The notes below the pieces were generated by a model. The model was not told the origin of the DNA. It saw nothing but the letters and a program-made list of their open reading frames with translations, and searched no databases. Made by a program: the position numbers and the translations under genes. From an uncultured Clostridia bacterium (GTDB taxonomy: Bacteria; Bacillota; Clostridia; Christensenellales; Borkfalkiaceae), in NCBI GenBank assembly GCA_947629095.1, contig CANRCK010000001.1, forward strand, positions 240,191 to 304,190: DNA of 64,000 bases, in the 5' to 3' direction. Position 1 is the first letter of the stretch; every line of letters starts with the position of its first letter. Shown one piece after another: positions 42,185 to 52,300 of this stretch.

Positions 42185-44926
42185 TCAGAGATAGTTGACT
42201 TCCCAGATTCTGTCGAGAACGCCGTTGTTTGCATTGGCATTCATATTTATTGTGTTGGAATCGATTACGGTTTTATTGAATACGCACAGATCCTTACGCT
42301 GATAGATGGGAAGCTCGATAGCAAGATCCATTATTGTGTCAAGGCACTGGCTGTAAATTTGCGCACGCGAGCTTTGAACAGTGGTTTCACGGGCGGCGTC
42401 GATAAGGTCGCTGAGATCGTTTATCAAAAGCTTCTCGTTATTATAAATGCCGGTTGTGTCGTTTAAGATGGTTCTGTAGCCCCAGTTGAGAACGCTGGTT
42501 GCCTGGCTGTCCTTGTGGTAAACCTGATACATATCGGGGTCTACGCCGGACGACCATGCAGCCGCCCAAACAGCGAGTCCGCCGCGGGCAAGCGCAAGGA
42601 GCGCGTTGGGGTCTGTGGAAATCTTAATGTCAAAGCCTGCCCTGTTGAGCATATCCGCCGCGCCCTGGAACATATTGTATGCGGGGTGGTCGGAGTTTGC
42701 GCCGGCAATGGTGAACGTGTAGCTGAGCGCCTTGCCGTCCTTTTCGTATACTCCGTCGCCTCTATCATGGTATTTGAGGTTAAGTAATTCCTTTTGTACC
42801 GCTTGGGCATTCTCGAGCGGATTTTGAAGATAATCGTAAGCCTTTACGCCCTTGGGATAAGCCCAGCTTGTGGACGACATGGGTCTGTAGATGGGCTGTG
42901 CAAGGTCGCCGTAGTACTGCATGCAGAGGCTTATATCCATTGCGCGCATTATTATCTTTCTTATTTCGAGGTCGGGAACGAACGTGGGGTTGATACCTAC
43001 GTAGCCGAAGCCGTTTGTATCGTAGATGACGTTGCCGAGGGTGTCCTTTGCGGTGGTTACCGCGGTGTAGTTGGTATCGGTGGCGTTAGGTTCGCCGTAG
43101 TCCACGTTGCCTGTCTGTATGGAGGACAAAATTCTGTCCTCGGTTAAAACCTTGTATCTGAGATACTTGATTTTTGCATTGCTCAATTCGGCGCCCATCG
43201 TTTCAAAGTAGGGGTTGCGCTCGTAGTAGACGATGTAGTTATCTTCAAACTGCGAGCCGTCTGTCGCTACGCCGCCCGTGTAAGTTGAAGCCATGTAGGG
43301 ACCTGCGCCCTTGGGAAGGGCGCTCTTGCCTTCGGCAGTGCCCTTGACTATGTCGTTGAAGAAATCAAATTTGCCGCGGCATACGCCGAAACAAGTATTT
43401 TCATTTCCGTGAAGGTCGGTATCATAATTTATTTGGTCGCCGTTGAAGGAAGTAATATAATTTTTGCCTTCAAATGTTCCCGAATAGTAGTTCATGGGGG
43501 CGATAGTTACGCCGAACTGCCATATAGCCGCGGGGTCTACTTTGTTTACTATTATTTTGAGCACATCGTAGCTTTCGCCAAGGTCGACGCCTTTGAAAGA
43601 GGTCACTTTTTCGGTTTGTATACCCCTTATATAGTACTGGGGATTGGCGCTGTCTTCAAGCGACTTGCCGCGTTCGTCGGCAAGGAACTCGTTGTAGGCG
43701 TTGGTGCCCGTTGCCCAGTAGCTTAACACTTCGTCCAGACCGGAACCGTCATCGGGCATGTTGTTGCGGTAAACCTTGTCTACGGCAACGGCTTTGCTGA
43801 GCTGGAGAAATGCGGTATCCTTATCGCAGTTGTGCTCGGTCATGTACGCCGTGAGCTTTGCTTCGGTGGTAGCTTCCTCGATATCGTTGATTTCCTGCTG
43901 GTTTTCCGTCATGCCGCTCTGGGCGCCGCTTGCACCCTCTACCCAAGGGTCAAGCGTGGTTTTAACCTTGCCTACGTCATACGCCTCTTTATTTGAGGGT
44001 TCGATTTCAACGCCCGTTGTGGCGTCAACTCTTATCTCCCTTGTGGTGCCATCGGCATACTTTCTCATCTGGGCTTTTACTATGCCCTCGTTGAAGAGGT
44101 ATGCCTGCCATGCGGCGGTGAAAGTGTAGTTTACTTTGTAAGTTTCAACCCAGCTGGTTTCAACGCTGTTCCAGTCGCTTTCAAGCTCTTCCTTATAGAG
44201 CACCTTTACGCGTTCGAAGTCCTTTAAACCCTGTCCGGAAAGAGTGGGATATTTGGAATCTTTTGAACCGTAGCCAATAAGCTCCTGAAGTCTTGCCTGC
44301 GCTTTTGTAACGTACGCGCCCGCGCTTGAGGAATCGCTGTCCGAAAGGGTGGAGTTGTTATTCTGGTAGGCTTTGAGACCCTGAATATCTACCGAGTACA
44401 TAGTATTCGAGCCGGTGTAAACTGGGTCGAGATATACATAGAAATTAAAGAGGACGTCCTTTATGGTGAGCGGGGTGCCGTCGGAGAACTTCATTCCGTT
44501 TTTGATGAGGAATCTGTACTCCGTTCTGCCGCCGTTTGCTGCCACGGTATCCACACACTCGCTGCCGCCCGAAGGGGCGTCGTAGTACTTAATTTCAAAG
44601 TCCTTGGCAACCGTGTTGTAATTTTCGCCTGCTACGGGCTGAACGTCGCCATGTTCATCGACGTCGGAAGTGATGAGCGACGACTGCGTCATGCTGATTA
44701 CCTGCGCGTCGGTGAGCGAGGTTGAATAGAAAGGATTGAAGTTGCCGTCCAGCGCGCCTATGGAGAGGGAAAGCGCACGGGTTTCGGGGTTGTACTTTTG
44801 CGTGGTTTCGCCGCCGGGACCGCCGGGGGTATTGGTGTTACCACCACCGCCGCCGGTGCAAGCTGCCGCAAAGAGCATTGTGCCGCCGAGCAGCGAGCAG
44901 GCAAGTACCTTTAAAAATTTGTTCAT
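42185..44926 (-). CDS. oppA: Peptide-binding lipoprotein (SBP family 5), enlarged OppA
   Basis: A 913-residue extracellular substrate-binding lipoprotein. The lipobox is AAAC, followed by a Gly-rich linker (TGGGGGNTNTPGGPGG). SBP_bac_5 features are FLIKNGMKFSDGTPLTIKDVLF, the mid domain with YERNPYF, and the C-terminal end LPIYQRKDLCVFN. The usual size is 530-600 residues; the extra 300 are in inserts after the first lobe start (residues about 150-350, acidic), suggesting an altered or larger binding cleft. AGGAGGA precedes the ATG, which overlaps the previous stop (ATGA). Confidence 0.93.
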   Translation of the reverse strand: MNKFLKVLACSLLGGTMLFAAACTGGGGGNTNTPGGPGGETTQKYNPETRALSLSIGALDGNFNPFYSTSLTDAQVISMTQSSLITSDVDEHGDVQPVAGENYNTVAKDFEIKYYDAPSGGSECVDTVAANGGRTEYRFLIKNGMKFSDGTPLTIKDVLFNFYVYLDPVYTGSNTMYSVDIQGLKAYQNNNSTLSDSDSSSAGAYVTKAQARLQELIGYGSKDSKYPTLSGQGLKDFERVKVLYKEELESDWNSVETSWVETYKVNYTFTAAWQAYLFNEGIVKAQMRKYADGTTREIRVDATTGVEIEPSNKEAYDVGKVKTTLDPWVEGASGAQSGMTENQQEINDIEEATTEAKLTAYMTEHNCDKDTAFLQLSKAVAVDKVYRNNMPDDGSGLDEVLSYWATGTNAYNEFLADERGKSLEDSANPQYYIRGIQTEKVTSFKGVDLGESYDVLKIIVNKVDPAAIWQFGVTIAPMNYYSGTFEGKNYITSFNGDQINYDTDLHGNENTCFGVCRGKFDFFNDIVKGTAEGKSALPKGAGPYMASTYTGGVATDGSQFEDNYIVYYERNPYFETMGAELSNAKIKYLRYKVLTEDRILSSIQTGNVDYGEPNATDTNYTAVTTAKDTLGNVIYDTNGFGYVGINPTFVPDLEIRKIIMRAMDISLCMQYYGDLAQPIYRPMSSTSWAYPKGVKAYDYLQNPLENAQAVQKELLNLKYHDRGDGVYEKDGKALSYTFTIAGANSDHPAYNMFQGAADMLNRAGFDIKISTDPNALLALARGGLAVWAAAWSSGVDPDMYQVYHKDSQATSVLNWGYRTILNDTTGIYNNEKLLINDLSDLIDAARETTVQSSRAQIYSQCLDTIMDLAIELPIYQRKDLCVFNKTVIDSNTINMNANANNGVLDRIWEVNYL

Positions 44927-46365
44927 AATTGTCCTCCTGTGACTTGTTCATTATTTATTATCAATGTGGCTTTTTGCACCAAATTATAGTAGCCGGAAAC
45001 AAATTCCGCATCTGTATCTGTGCCGTACAGCCAATTATCCGTTTGATATGTGCCCGATATGTTTTGAATATTCATAATTATCGCGTTGGGGCTGAGATTT
45101 ATATCCAGAGTGAAATCCTGTACAGTGAAATTGGAGAGCTTTGCGCCGCTTTCAACGCCTGTGAACATAGCGTGAACGGTTGTGCTGTCCCTTATGGTGA
45201 CGTAGGCGGTTACATTCTCTATTGTGAGATTGTTGATTTCCGCTTTGGAACCGAGTTCACCGAAGAGTGCAAAGGATTTGCCCTGGGTTAACTGTTGACG
45301 CCCCATATCGGCGCCTATTGTTAGGTTGGAAATTGTGAAGCCGTTGCCCTCCACCCTGCTGTTGAAGGTGTTGCTCCCCAAAACAAATGATGTGCCTTCG
45401 CAATTTATATCGTAGGGGATATAGTAGTTGCCCGCGGAAGGCGACATAAGCATTCTTGAAAAATCAGAGCCTCTGCGCACGGTGGTCCACTTGCCCTCGC
45501 GATATTTTACGTAGATAGTGGCGTTGGAGCCGTTTTCGGGCTTATTTACGGAACCGCCGTTCTCGGAAACAGGTTGCTTACAATCCTCATCGTAGTACAT
45601 ATGAATATAGGAATGTGTGTCTCCGAGGTCAACGCAGTCCTTGAGCAGTGTGTTTTGCGTGGGATTGATTGACGGGGTGACCGAAAGCACGGTAAACGCG
45701 CCGAACTCAGCCTTGGCTATTACGTCGCCCGTGTTGAAGGTTTTGGAGACGTTGGTTCCGTCCTCTCCCGTCACGGTGGCGGTTATGGGGCTGTCGGTAA
45801 CAAGCTTATAATCGAGAACAGAGTCCTGAACCCACGTTGCGGCAAAATAGAAATGCTCGCCTTGGTGAATGAAGATTTTGCCGCCGCCGAATACCTTTGT
45901 GCCGTTGGGGTCGGCGGTGAAATGCTTGCTCTGCTCCAACAGCTGCCTGCCGTTGGCGTCCTTTATGTCCGCCGTGCCGTTTTCGAGCACATTGAGAACG
46001 TTGCCGTTTTCGTCCTTCAATATGGGCTTGCCCTCATCGTCCGTTTTGCAATACTCCCAGCCCGTGAAAATGTAGCCGTCGCGGGAGATTGAGAGATTTT
46101 GACCGATAGACTTATCCTCGCCGATATTGAATATGGGGGCGTCGGGCTGATAGTAGACCGTTCTGTACGCCTTTTGGTCCGCGCTTGTGCCCACCGTGAA
46201 CTGACCGCCGTTGGCATAGTATGTTACGGGACACGTACAGTTGAGTTGGTTTGCCAGATCCTGCGCCGTCTGTTCGCCGATGCTGCAGCCTGCGACGATT
46301 GCCGCCGCAAGCGAAAGCACAAACACGGCTATTAAGATCATCAGAGGTTTAATTTTGGTTTTCAC
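44923..46365 (-). CDS. Surface lipoprotein with InlB-like repeat and GLUG-like region
   Basis: A 480-residue lipoprotein (lipobox VAGC). After the anchor is a Listeria-Bacteroides (InlB B-type) repeat, seen as VTYYANGGQFTVG ... YQPDAPIFN ... GYIFTGWEYC. The C-terminal half is a beta-helix-like region with GLUG-type phrases (NSRVEGNGFTISNLTIG, FALFGELGSKAEINNLTIENV). It starts with GTG (46365), AAAGGA upstream. It sits between the subtilase and oppA and overlaps oppA by 4 bp. Probably binds surface glycans or proteins; no catalytic site seen. Confidence 0.78.
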   Translation of the reverse strand: MKTKIKPLMILIAVFVLSLAAAIVAGCSIGEQTAQDLANQLNCTCPVTYYANGGQFTVGTSADQKAYRTVYYQPDAPIFNIGEDKSIGQNLSISRDGYIFTGWEYCKTDDEGKPILKDENGNVLNVLENGTADIKDANGRQLLEQSKHFTADPNGTKVFGGGKIFIHQGEHFYFAATWVQDSVLDYKLVTDSPITATVTGEDGTNVSKTFNTGDVIAKAEFGAFTVLSVTPSINPTQNTLLKDCVDLGDTHSYIHMYYDEDCKQPVSENGGSVNKPENGSNATIYVKYREGKWTTVRRGSDFSRMLMSPSAGNYYIPYDINCEGTSFVLGSNTFNSRVEGNGFTISNLTIGADMGRQQLTQGKSFALFGELGSKAEINNLTIENVTAYVTIRDSTTVHAMFTGVESGAKLSNFTVQDFTLDINLSPNAIIMNIQNISGTYQTDNWLYGTDTDAEFVSGYYNLVQKATLIINNEQVTGGQL

Positions 46366-46378
46366 AGTGTTTTTTCCT

Positions 46379-49300
46379 TTATTTTTTGTTCGCCCTGCGG
46401 CGTAACTTGTTTATGAACAGTATAGCTCCTGCCAAAGTGAGAAGCATAAGACCCGTGCCGCCGAGCGTAGCGCCCGTATCAACCGTGCCGCAGCCGCCGC
46501 AACCGGAATTGCTTTCGGTGGGAGCGCCGGGCGTGGGTTCCTGAGGTTGGTCGGGACCTACGGGGGGTGAAGGTTCTTGCTCCTCGCTTACCGTGACGGG
46601 GATTCTGAAATACTCGCCCTTGTACTGCGCGCCCACGAAGGTATTGTAGGTGTGAAGCGCGCCCGAGTAAGCGGACTGTATTGAAACGTCGGTTAAATCG
46701 CTGACCGTTTCAACGGAGTAATCGTCGTAGACTACCCTTAATACAAGACCGGTCATATCGAACTTTTCGCCGTTGACGTATTCGGACTTGTGCTTGCTGG
46801 ACCCGTCTACCGAGATGCTGGAAATTTTGACGGTTATGCCGAACTTCGCCTTTACGGGCTTGAGCGCCTCTTCCACCGCCGTGAGCTTTGCAATCCTGTC
46901 CTCGCCCATAAATTCAAGCTGTTGAGAGCTTGTTGTGTTGTTGAGTATTCTGTGGGCGGTTTTTACCGATTCGGAGAATTCGGTAACCTTGGCAAGGTTT
47001 GCGGGAGTATTTTCAAGATTTATCCAGCTCTCCACTTCCTCTGTGTTGTAACTGTTAACGCGGTTTATAAAGTCGCGCGTGTTGTCGTCCATAAGCTCGC
47101 CGAGGCTTTCTTTGCGGTTAAAGAAGTATCCGTAGATATAGTTATCGTAGCCCGTACCGTTGGAAGGGAATGCAAGAGTTATGTTGTTGGTTGCCGTGCC
47201 CGCGTAGTCGGGAATATAGTCTATAACTTCCCTTAAGAAATTGCGGAAATACAGAGAGTGGAAAGCGTCGAAGGTGAACATGTTGGTGTTCTTTGTTGAC
47301 AAATTCCAATAATTTGAGAGAAGCGTGGGCGCTGCGATGCTTTCGAAATTGTATCTTGTGATGCCGGAACCGAAGAACGCCATATCGCCTATAACTTTTA
47401 AGCTGTAGGGCAGGGTGATGGTGGAAAGGTAATTTTGGGGGATATATGCACAAGCCATTGCTTGTATGGAGGAGGTTCCGTCCTTTACACGGTATTCGGT
47501 TGTGCGGAGCGCCGCGGGATAGAGACAAAGCTCGTAGGTGATATTACCCGTCTTTGCGTCGGTAAGGTTTTTATAGAGAACGTTATTTTCCGCAAAGAAC
47601 AGTTCGTTTTGGTCAACCGTGACCGTGCTAAGGCGGCTTGAATTTGCAAACGCGCCGTAGCCGTAGCTTGCAAGCGTTGCGGGAAGGCTGAGCGTTCTTA
47701 TCTGCGTGCCGTAGAACGCGCGCTCGCCTATGTTCTTTACTGCGGGAACGTTGAGCGTGGTCGCGGGAACATTGTAGAACGCTTCTGCGCCTATATTCTC
47801 CGCCGCAGTAAGATTAAGCGCGGTGAGCGCTGTCAGCCCGAATGCGGCGTCGGCTATGTCGGTGACGTCCTCAAGCCCCGTTACGGTTGAAAGCTTGGTG
47901 CACCTCAAAAATGCTCCCATGCCGACTTTTGTTACGCTTTTAAGGTCGATTTCTTCAAGCGCGGTGCAATACCAGAACATTCCTTCGCCAAGCTCCGTAA
48001 GACCGCCGAGAGATACGCTTGTAAGAGAACTCTTTCTGCCTGTCTGCGCGCCCGTCATAAAGTTAACGTCTACGCCCGGGCAGAACGTGTAGGTGCCCGA
48101 AGCGGTGGCTTGCGCGCCGAATGTAGCTTTTGCAAGTTCGGTACAGTCTATAAAGGTGTATTCGCCGAGGAAAGTGAGCGAGGGCAAGTGAGCTTCGGTG
48201 AGTTGCTTGCAATTTGCAAACACTCTGTCCCCCATCTCCTTTACCGACGCGGGCAATTCTATAGAAGAAATTGCGGTGCCCGAGAAAGCGTAGCTGCCTA
48301 TGGATTTGAGAGATGACGCACCAATAATGTCGATCTCTTGAAGGGCAGAGCAATTTGCAAAGGCGTTTTCGCCTATGGATGTTATGCCCGAATGGATTTT
48401 TATTGAGGTGAGTCCGCTCTGTCTGAACGCGTGGGCGGGGATTTGGGTTATGCCCGCGGGAATGGTTATCTGCGTTATGTTAAACCCCGCAAAAGCTCCC
48501 TCGCCTATCGTTGTGACTGTGTCGGGAATTTCAACCGTGGTCACGCCGCTTTCAAGCGTGCTGCTTGCAAAGGCGTAGGGCGCAATTTCGGTTGTATTGT
48601 CTTTGATTTTGAAAGTTGAAGTGATTGTGTTGGGCGCAAGCACGAGGGTTGTGCCGTCGTATACGCCCTGCGCGTCGTGCGTATAGTCCTCAGCTGTCCA
48701 ATCTATGGTTACGTCTTTGCCGTCGAATATACTTTCGCCGAGAACGGGATTGCCCTCGGGCATTTCAAAGCTTGTTATAGCCGTGTCGGCAAAGGCGTAA
48801 TCGCCTATATAGGATACGGGGTAGTTGAACGTTACTGTTGAAAGCTTGGTGCAGCCCGCAAAGGCGTAGGAATCTATTCTGAATACCGTGTCGTTCCACT
48901 TTTCGGCAATGGCTTGGTCGCCGAAAGTTACGCTTTGGAGATTGGTGCAGCCGTGGAAAGCGCCGCTACCCACGCGGGGAGTATTTATTACAACGCTTTG
49001 AAGATTGGTGCAGCCGTAGAACATTCCATCGCTTATAGCCGTGTAGTGGTCGGTTGTGACCGTGCGCAGATCGATGCAGTTTGCAAACACGTTTCTGCCT
49101 GCGGTGTGGAGACCGGTTATATCCGCGCTCTTTAAAGCGGTGCCTCTGAACGCAAAGTCGTTGGCTATGCCTATCTTCTCCATATGCCTTATTTCTTCAA
49201 GCTTGGCGCAGCCCTCAAAGGCGTCTGTTGCAACGGTTATAACCTTGACGTTGGTGAGGTCCACAAGCCTTAAATTGGTGCAGCCCATAAAGGCTTCGGC

Positions 49301-52300
49301 TAAAATAAGGTTGAGCCTTGCAAGGTCCTGAACGGGTTCAGCCCCCGCCGCCGTTTCGCTTATGAAATATACCTCTTCGAGCGCGGTGCAGTTGCGGAAC
49401 GCACGCTCGTCGATCTGCGTTACGGTCTTGGGAATGATGACCTTTTTCATGGTGTCGTTGTCCTCGAAGGCGTCCTCGGCGATATACATAATATTTTTAT
49501 CGTCGGGGATTATTACTGTTTCCTCCGAGCCGTGATATTTGTTGAGATAAGTATCGGCAACGGTGAAGGGTTCCTCTACGCTGAGCATTACGAGCGCATA
49601 TACCTGTGAGCCGTTGGGCAGGGTTGCGGAAGCCGTTATGGTTGCCGTGCCGTGCTCGTTCAAGGTGGTGACCGTGCCGTCGTTCGTTACGGTTGCTATG
49701 GTTTCGTTGGACGAACTCCATTCAAACGACAAGTCGCTTACGGGATAGTACCACGGGTCTGCCACTACTTCCAGCTTAAACGTTTGACCTGCGTTTACCT
49801 CCACCGTGTTGCGGGGCTTTTCTATGCCGAGCGAGGAGTTCTGGATTACGTCGAACGAGAGCGCGGGATTGGGAAGAGTGCGGTTGCTATCCTGTACGGT
49901 TACGTTAAGGTTGAGCGTTTTGCCGCCGCCGGTAACGGTCAATCTTGCTGTGCCCGCTTTGAGACCGAATATTTCGTTGTTCTTGACGGACAGTATATCC
50001 CTTCTGAGCGACGTCCACGTGTAGTTGGAAGCGCTTGAGTCGCCGCAGTTAAGTTCAACGCGGTAAAGCTCGTTTTTATCTATTGTGAGATTGTAAGTTA
50101 CGTCGGACGTGCTTGAACCCTGCGTGCGGGTAACTCTGTCGTTTAAAACAAATTCGAAATCGCCCGTGGCGCCGTTATTGTTGGAAGAGTTGAAATTGAT
50201 TGTGTAGACGTTGTGATTGAGAGCGTAGTCGTCAATCTGAACGTACATTCTGTTCTTATACTTTTCGTAGATATCGGTTATCTCTACGGAGACGCTTGTG
50301 GTGCCGTTCCTGTTGGGATTGTAGATAGGCGTTACATATTCGGTTGCGAGATTGATTTCGGCAACTTCGGAGACATCGCCGTACTCCTCGTCGGAATAGC
50401 ACAACAGCACAGCCTGCGGATAGTGATTATCGTAGATATCGAGGTCGAGATATACTCTCTGTTTTATTTTGTTGTTTTCCTCGTAGTCGTAGTATCTTAT
50501 GCGCGACGACTGCAAAATGGGGGCGTCGTAGTCCACATAGAAAGTGGACGTAAAGTTGTTGGCATAGGGCACCGTGCCGTTGATTTTATCATCCTCCGTT
50601 CTGTAAAAATCAAACTCGATGCGGTATTTGCCGTTGTTGATAAGCCCCAGCTCGTCGGGAGTGAGCTTTAAATCCACAAGCGCAGGTCTTGCGCCGCCGC
50701 CGTTTGCAATTGCCTTGCCTATGCGGTACTTGGAGTTTGAATATATGAGTTCGCCCGTGTTGTCGTCGTAGATTGAGTAATCGACCAGCTCTGCGTTCCT
50801 TAAAAGTCCCGCGTAGAGCGAACGAATACCGGTGGATGTGAGATAGTTATCGGTGGCGGTTGCGCCGTTGAAGATATTGTAGCGGGATACTGCGCAGTGT
50901 TCTTCGGCGACATATACCTGCTGCACGCCGGGGGTGTCGTCCTGAACGTAGGCGTAGCCGCCCATGGGAACGCCGTACCTGCCATTATAATAAGTGGAAT
51001 AGAGCTGGGTTGCAAACACGCTTTCGTGCGGCTTTTCAGCTTCGGTTAATGAAGTGTCCGCCTCTATTGCGGCAATTTCATACGCGTTGTAGTCCATAAG
51101 CGGAGCCGCGTCCCAATCGCCGTAGAAACCCATAAACGGAAGGTTCAAATCGCACTGCTCTTCGCTTTGGGATACAAGGGATATGAAGCCCTCCACATAC
51201 ATTCCGTTTACAAAATTATCGTCCAAATACTTCTTTTCGGCGGCGGAGAGGGTGAGCGTTACGCTTATTGCAGCCTTTTTGCCCGCAGCAACCGTAACTA
51301 TGCCATCGCTTTCGGAAACTCCGTCGCCCGTTACCGTGAACTGCGCCTCCTCGTCGTCGAGCATATACGCCGCTTCGGCTACGGCAAGTTTATCCGCCGC
51401 GATAGTTTCGGTCATAAACCTTGAAACGAGCTTGAAGCCGAGGGGTGATTCCCCGAAGTTATTCAGATAGAAAGTAAAGGAATATTTGCCGTTTTTGGCT
51501 TCGTCCTCGTATAGTTCGATTTTAGGTCTGTTGTCCTCGGTGCCGCCGTTTTCGCCTTCCACCGTTTCGAGGTAGGCCTTGGTGGTGAATATGTTTTTGA
51601 GGGTGGCAAGCCCCGCGCCCTGCTTTCTGGGCGAGTAGGGCAATTTTTCCTCGTCATAAACGAGGGTTGCCGAGCTCATTACAATCTGGTTGGTTAAAGT
51701 TGTGAGATTTTGAGCCGTAATTCCGGGATTTTGTTCTTTTAAGTAATCCTTTACGAGAGCCATCAAGCCCGCAAGATTGGGGGTTGCCATCGAGGTGCCG
51801 CTCATCTGCTCGTAGCCGCCCGCAACGGACGAGGTGATTTCGCCGCCGTGGGAGGTTATATCGGGCTTTAAATGCAAGTCGGGCGAGGAACCCCACGAAG
51901 AGTAGTCGTTCATGAAAGGTCCCGCTTTATAGGATTTGTTGATTTCAATCTTGCCCGAGCTTCTGAGCCTGCCGGGGTTTTGGGGGTCGGAGGCAAGCAT
52001 TGCGCCCGCGTCCATATTGATGCTGACTGCGGGTATGCGGTCCTCGGGCTCTATTTCGCCGAGGGACATTCTTATGGTGCCGGGAACGTTATCGTAAATT
52101 ATGATTCCGTCCGCGCCGAGGGAATGGGCGTTTTCGACCTTGGTCTGGAAGTCGAGAGTGCCGCGCCTTACAAGCACGAGAATCTTTTCGTCGCCCTTGT
52201 TTTTAAGGGCTTCTATTACGCTTAAAGGATAGTCGCCCTGCGCGCCGGTGCCGGGAATTACATAGTATGTGAAAATGCCGCTTTGAACGTCTTTTCCCAA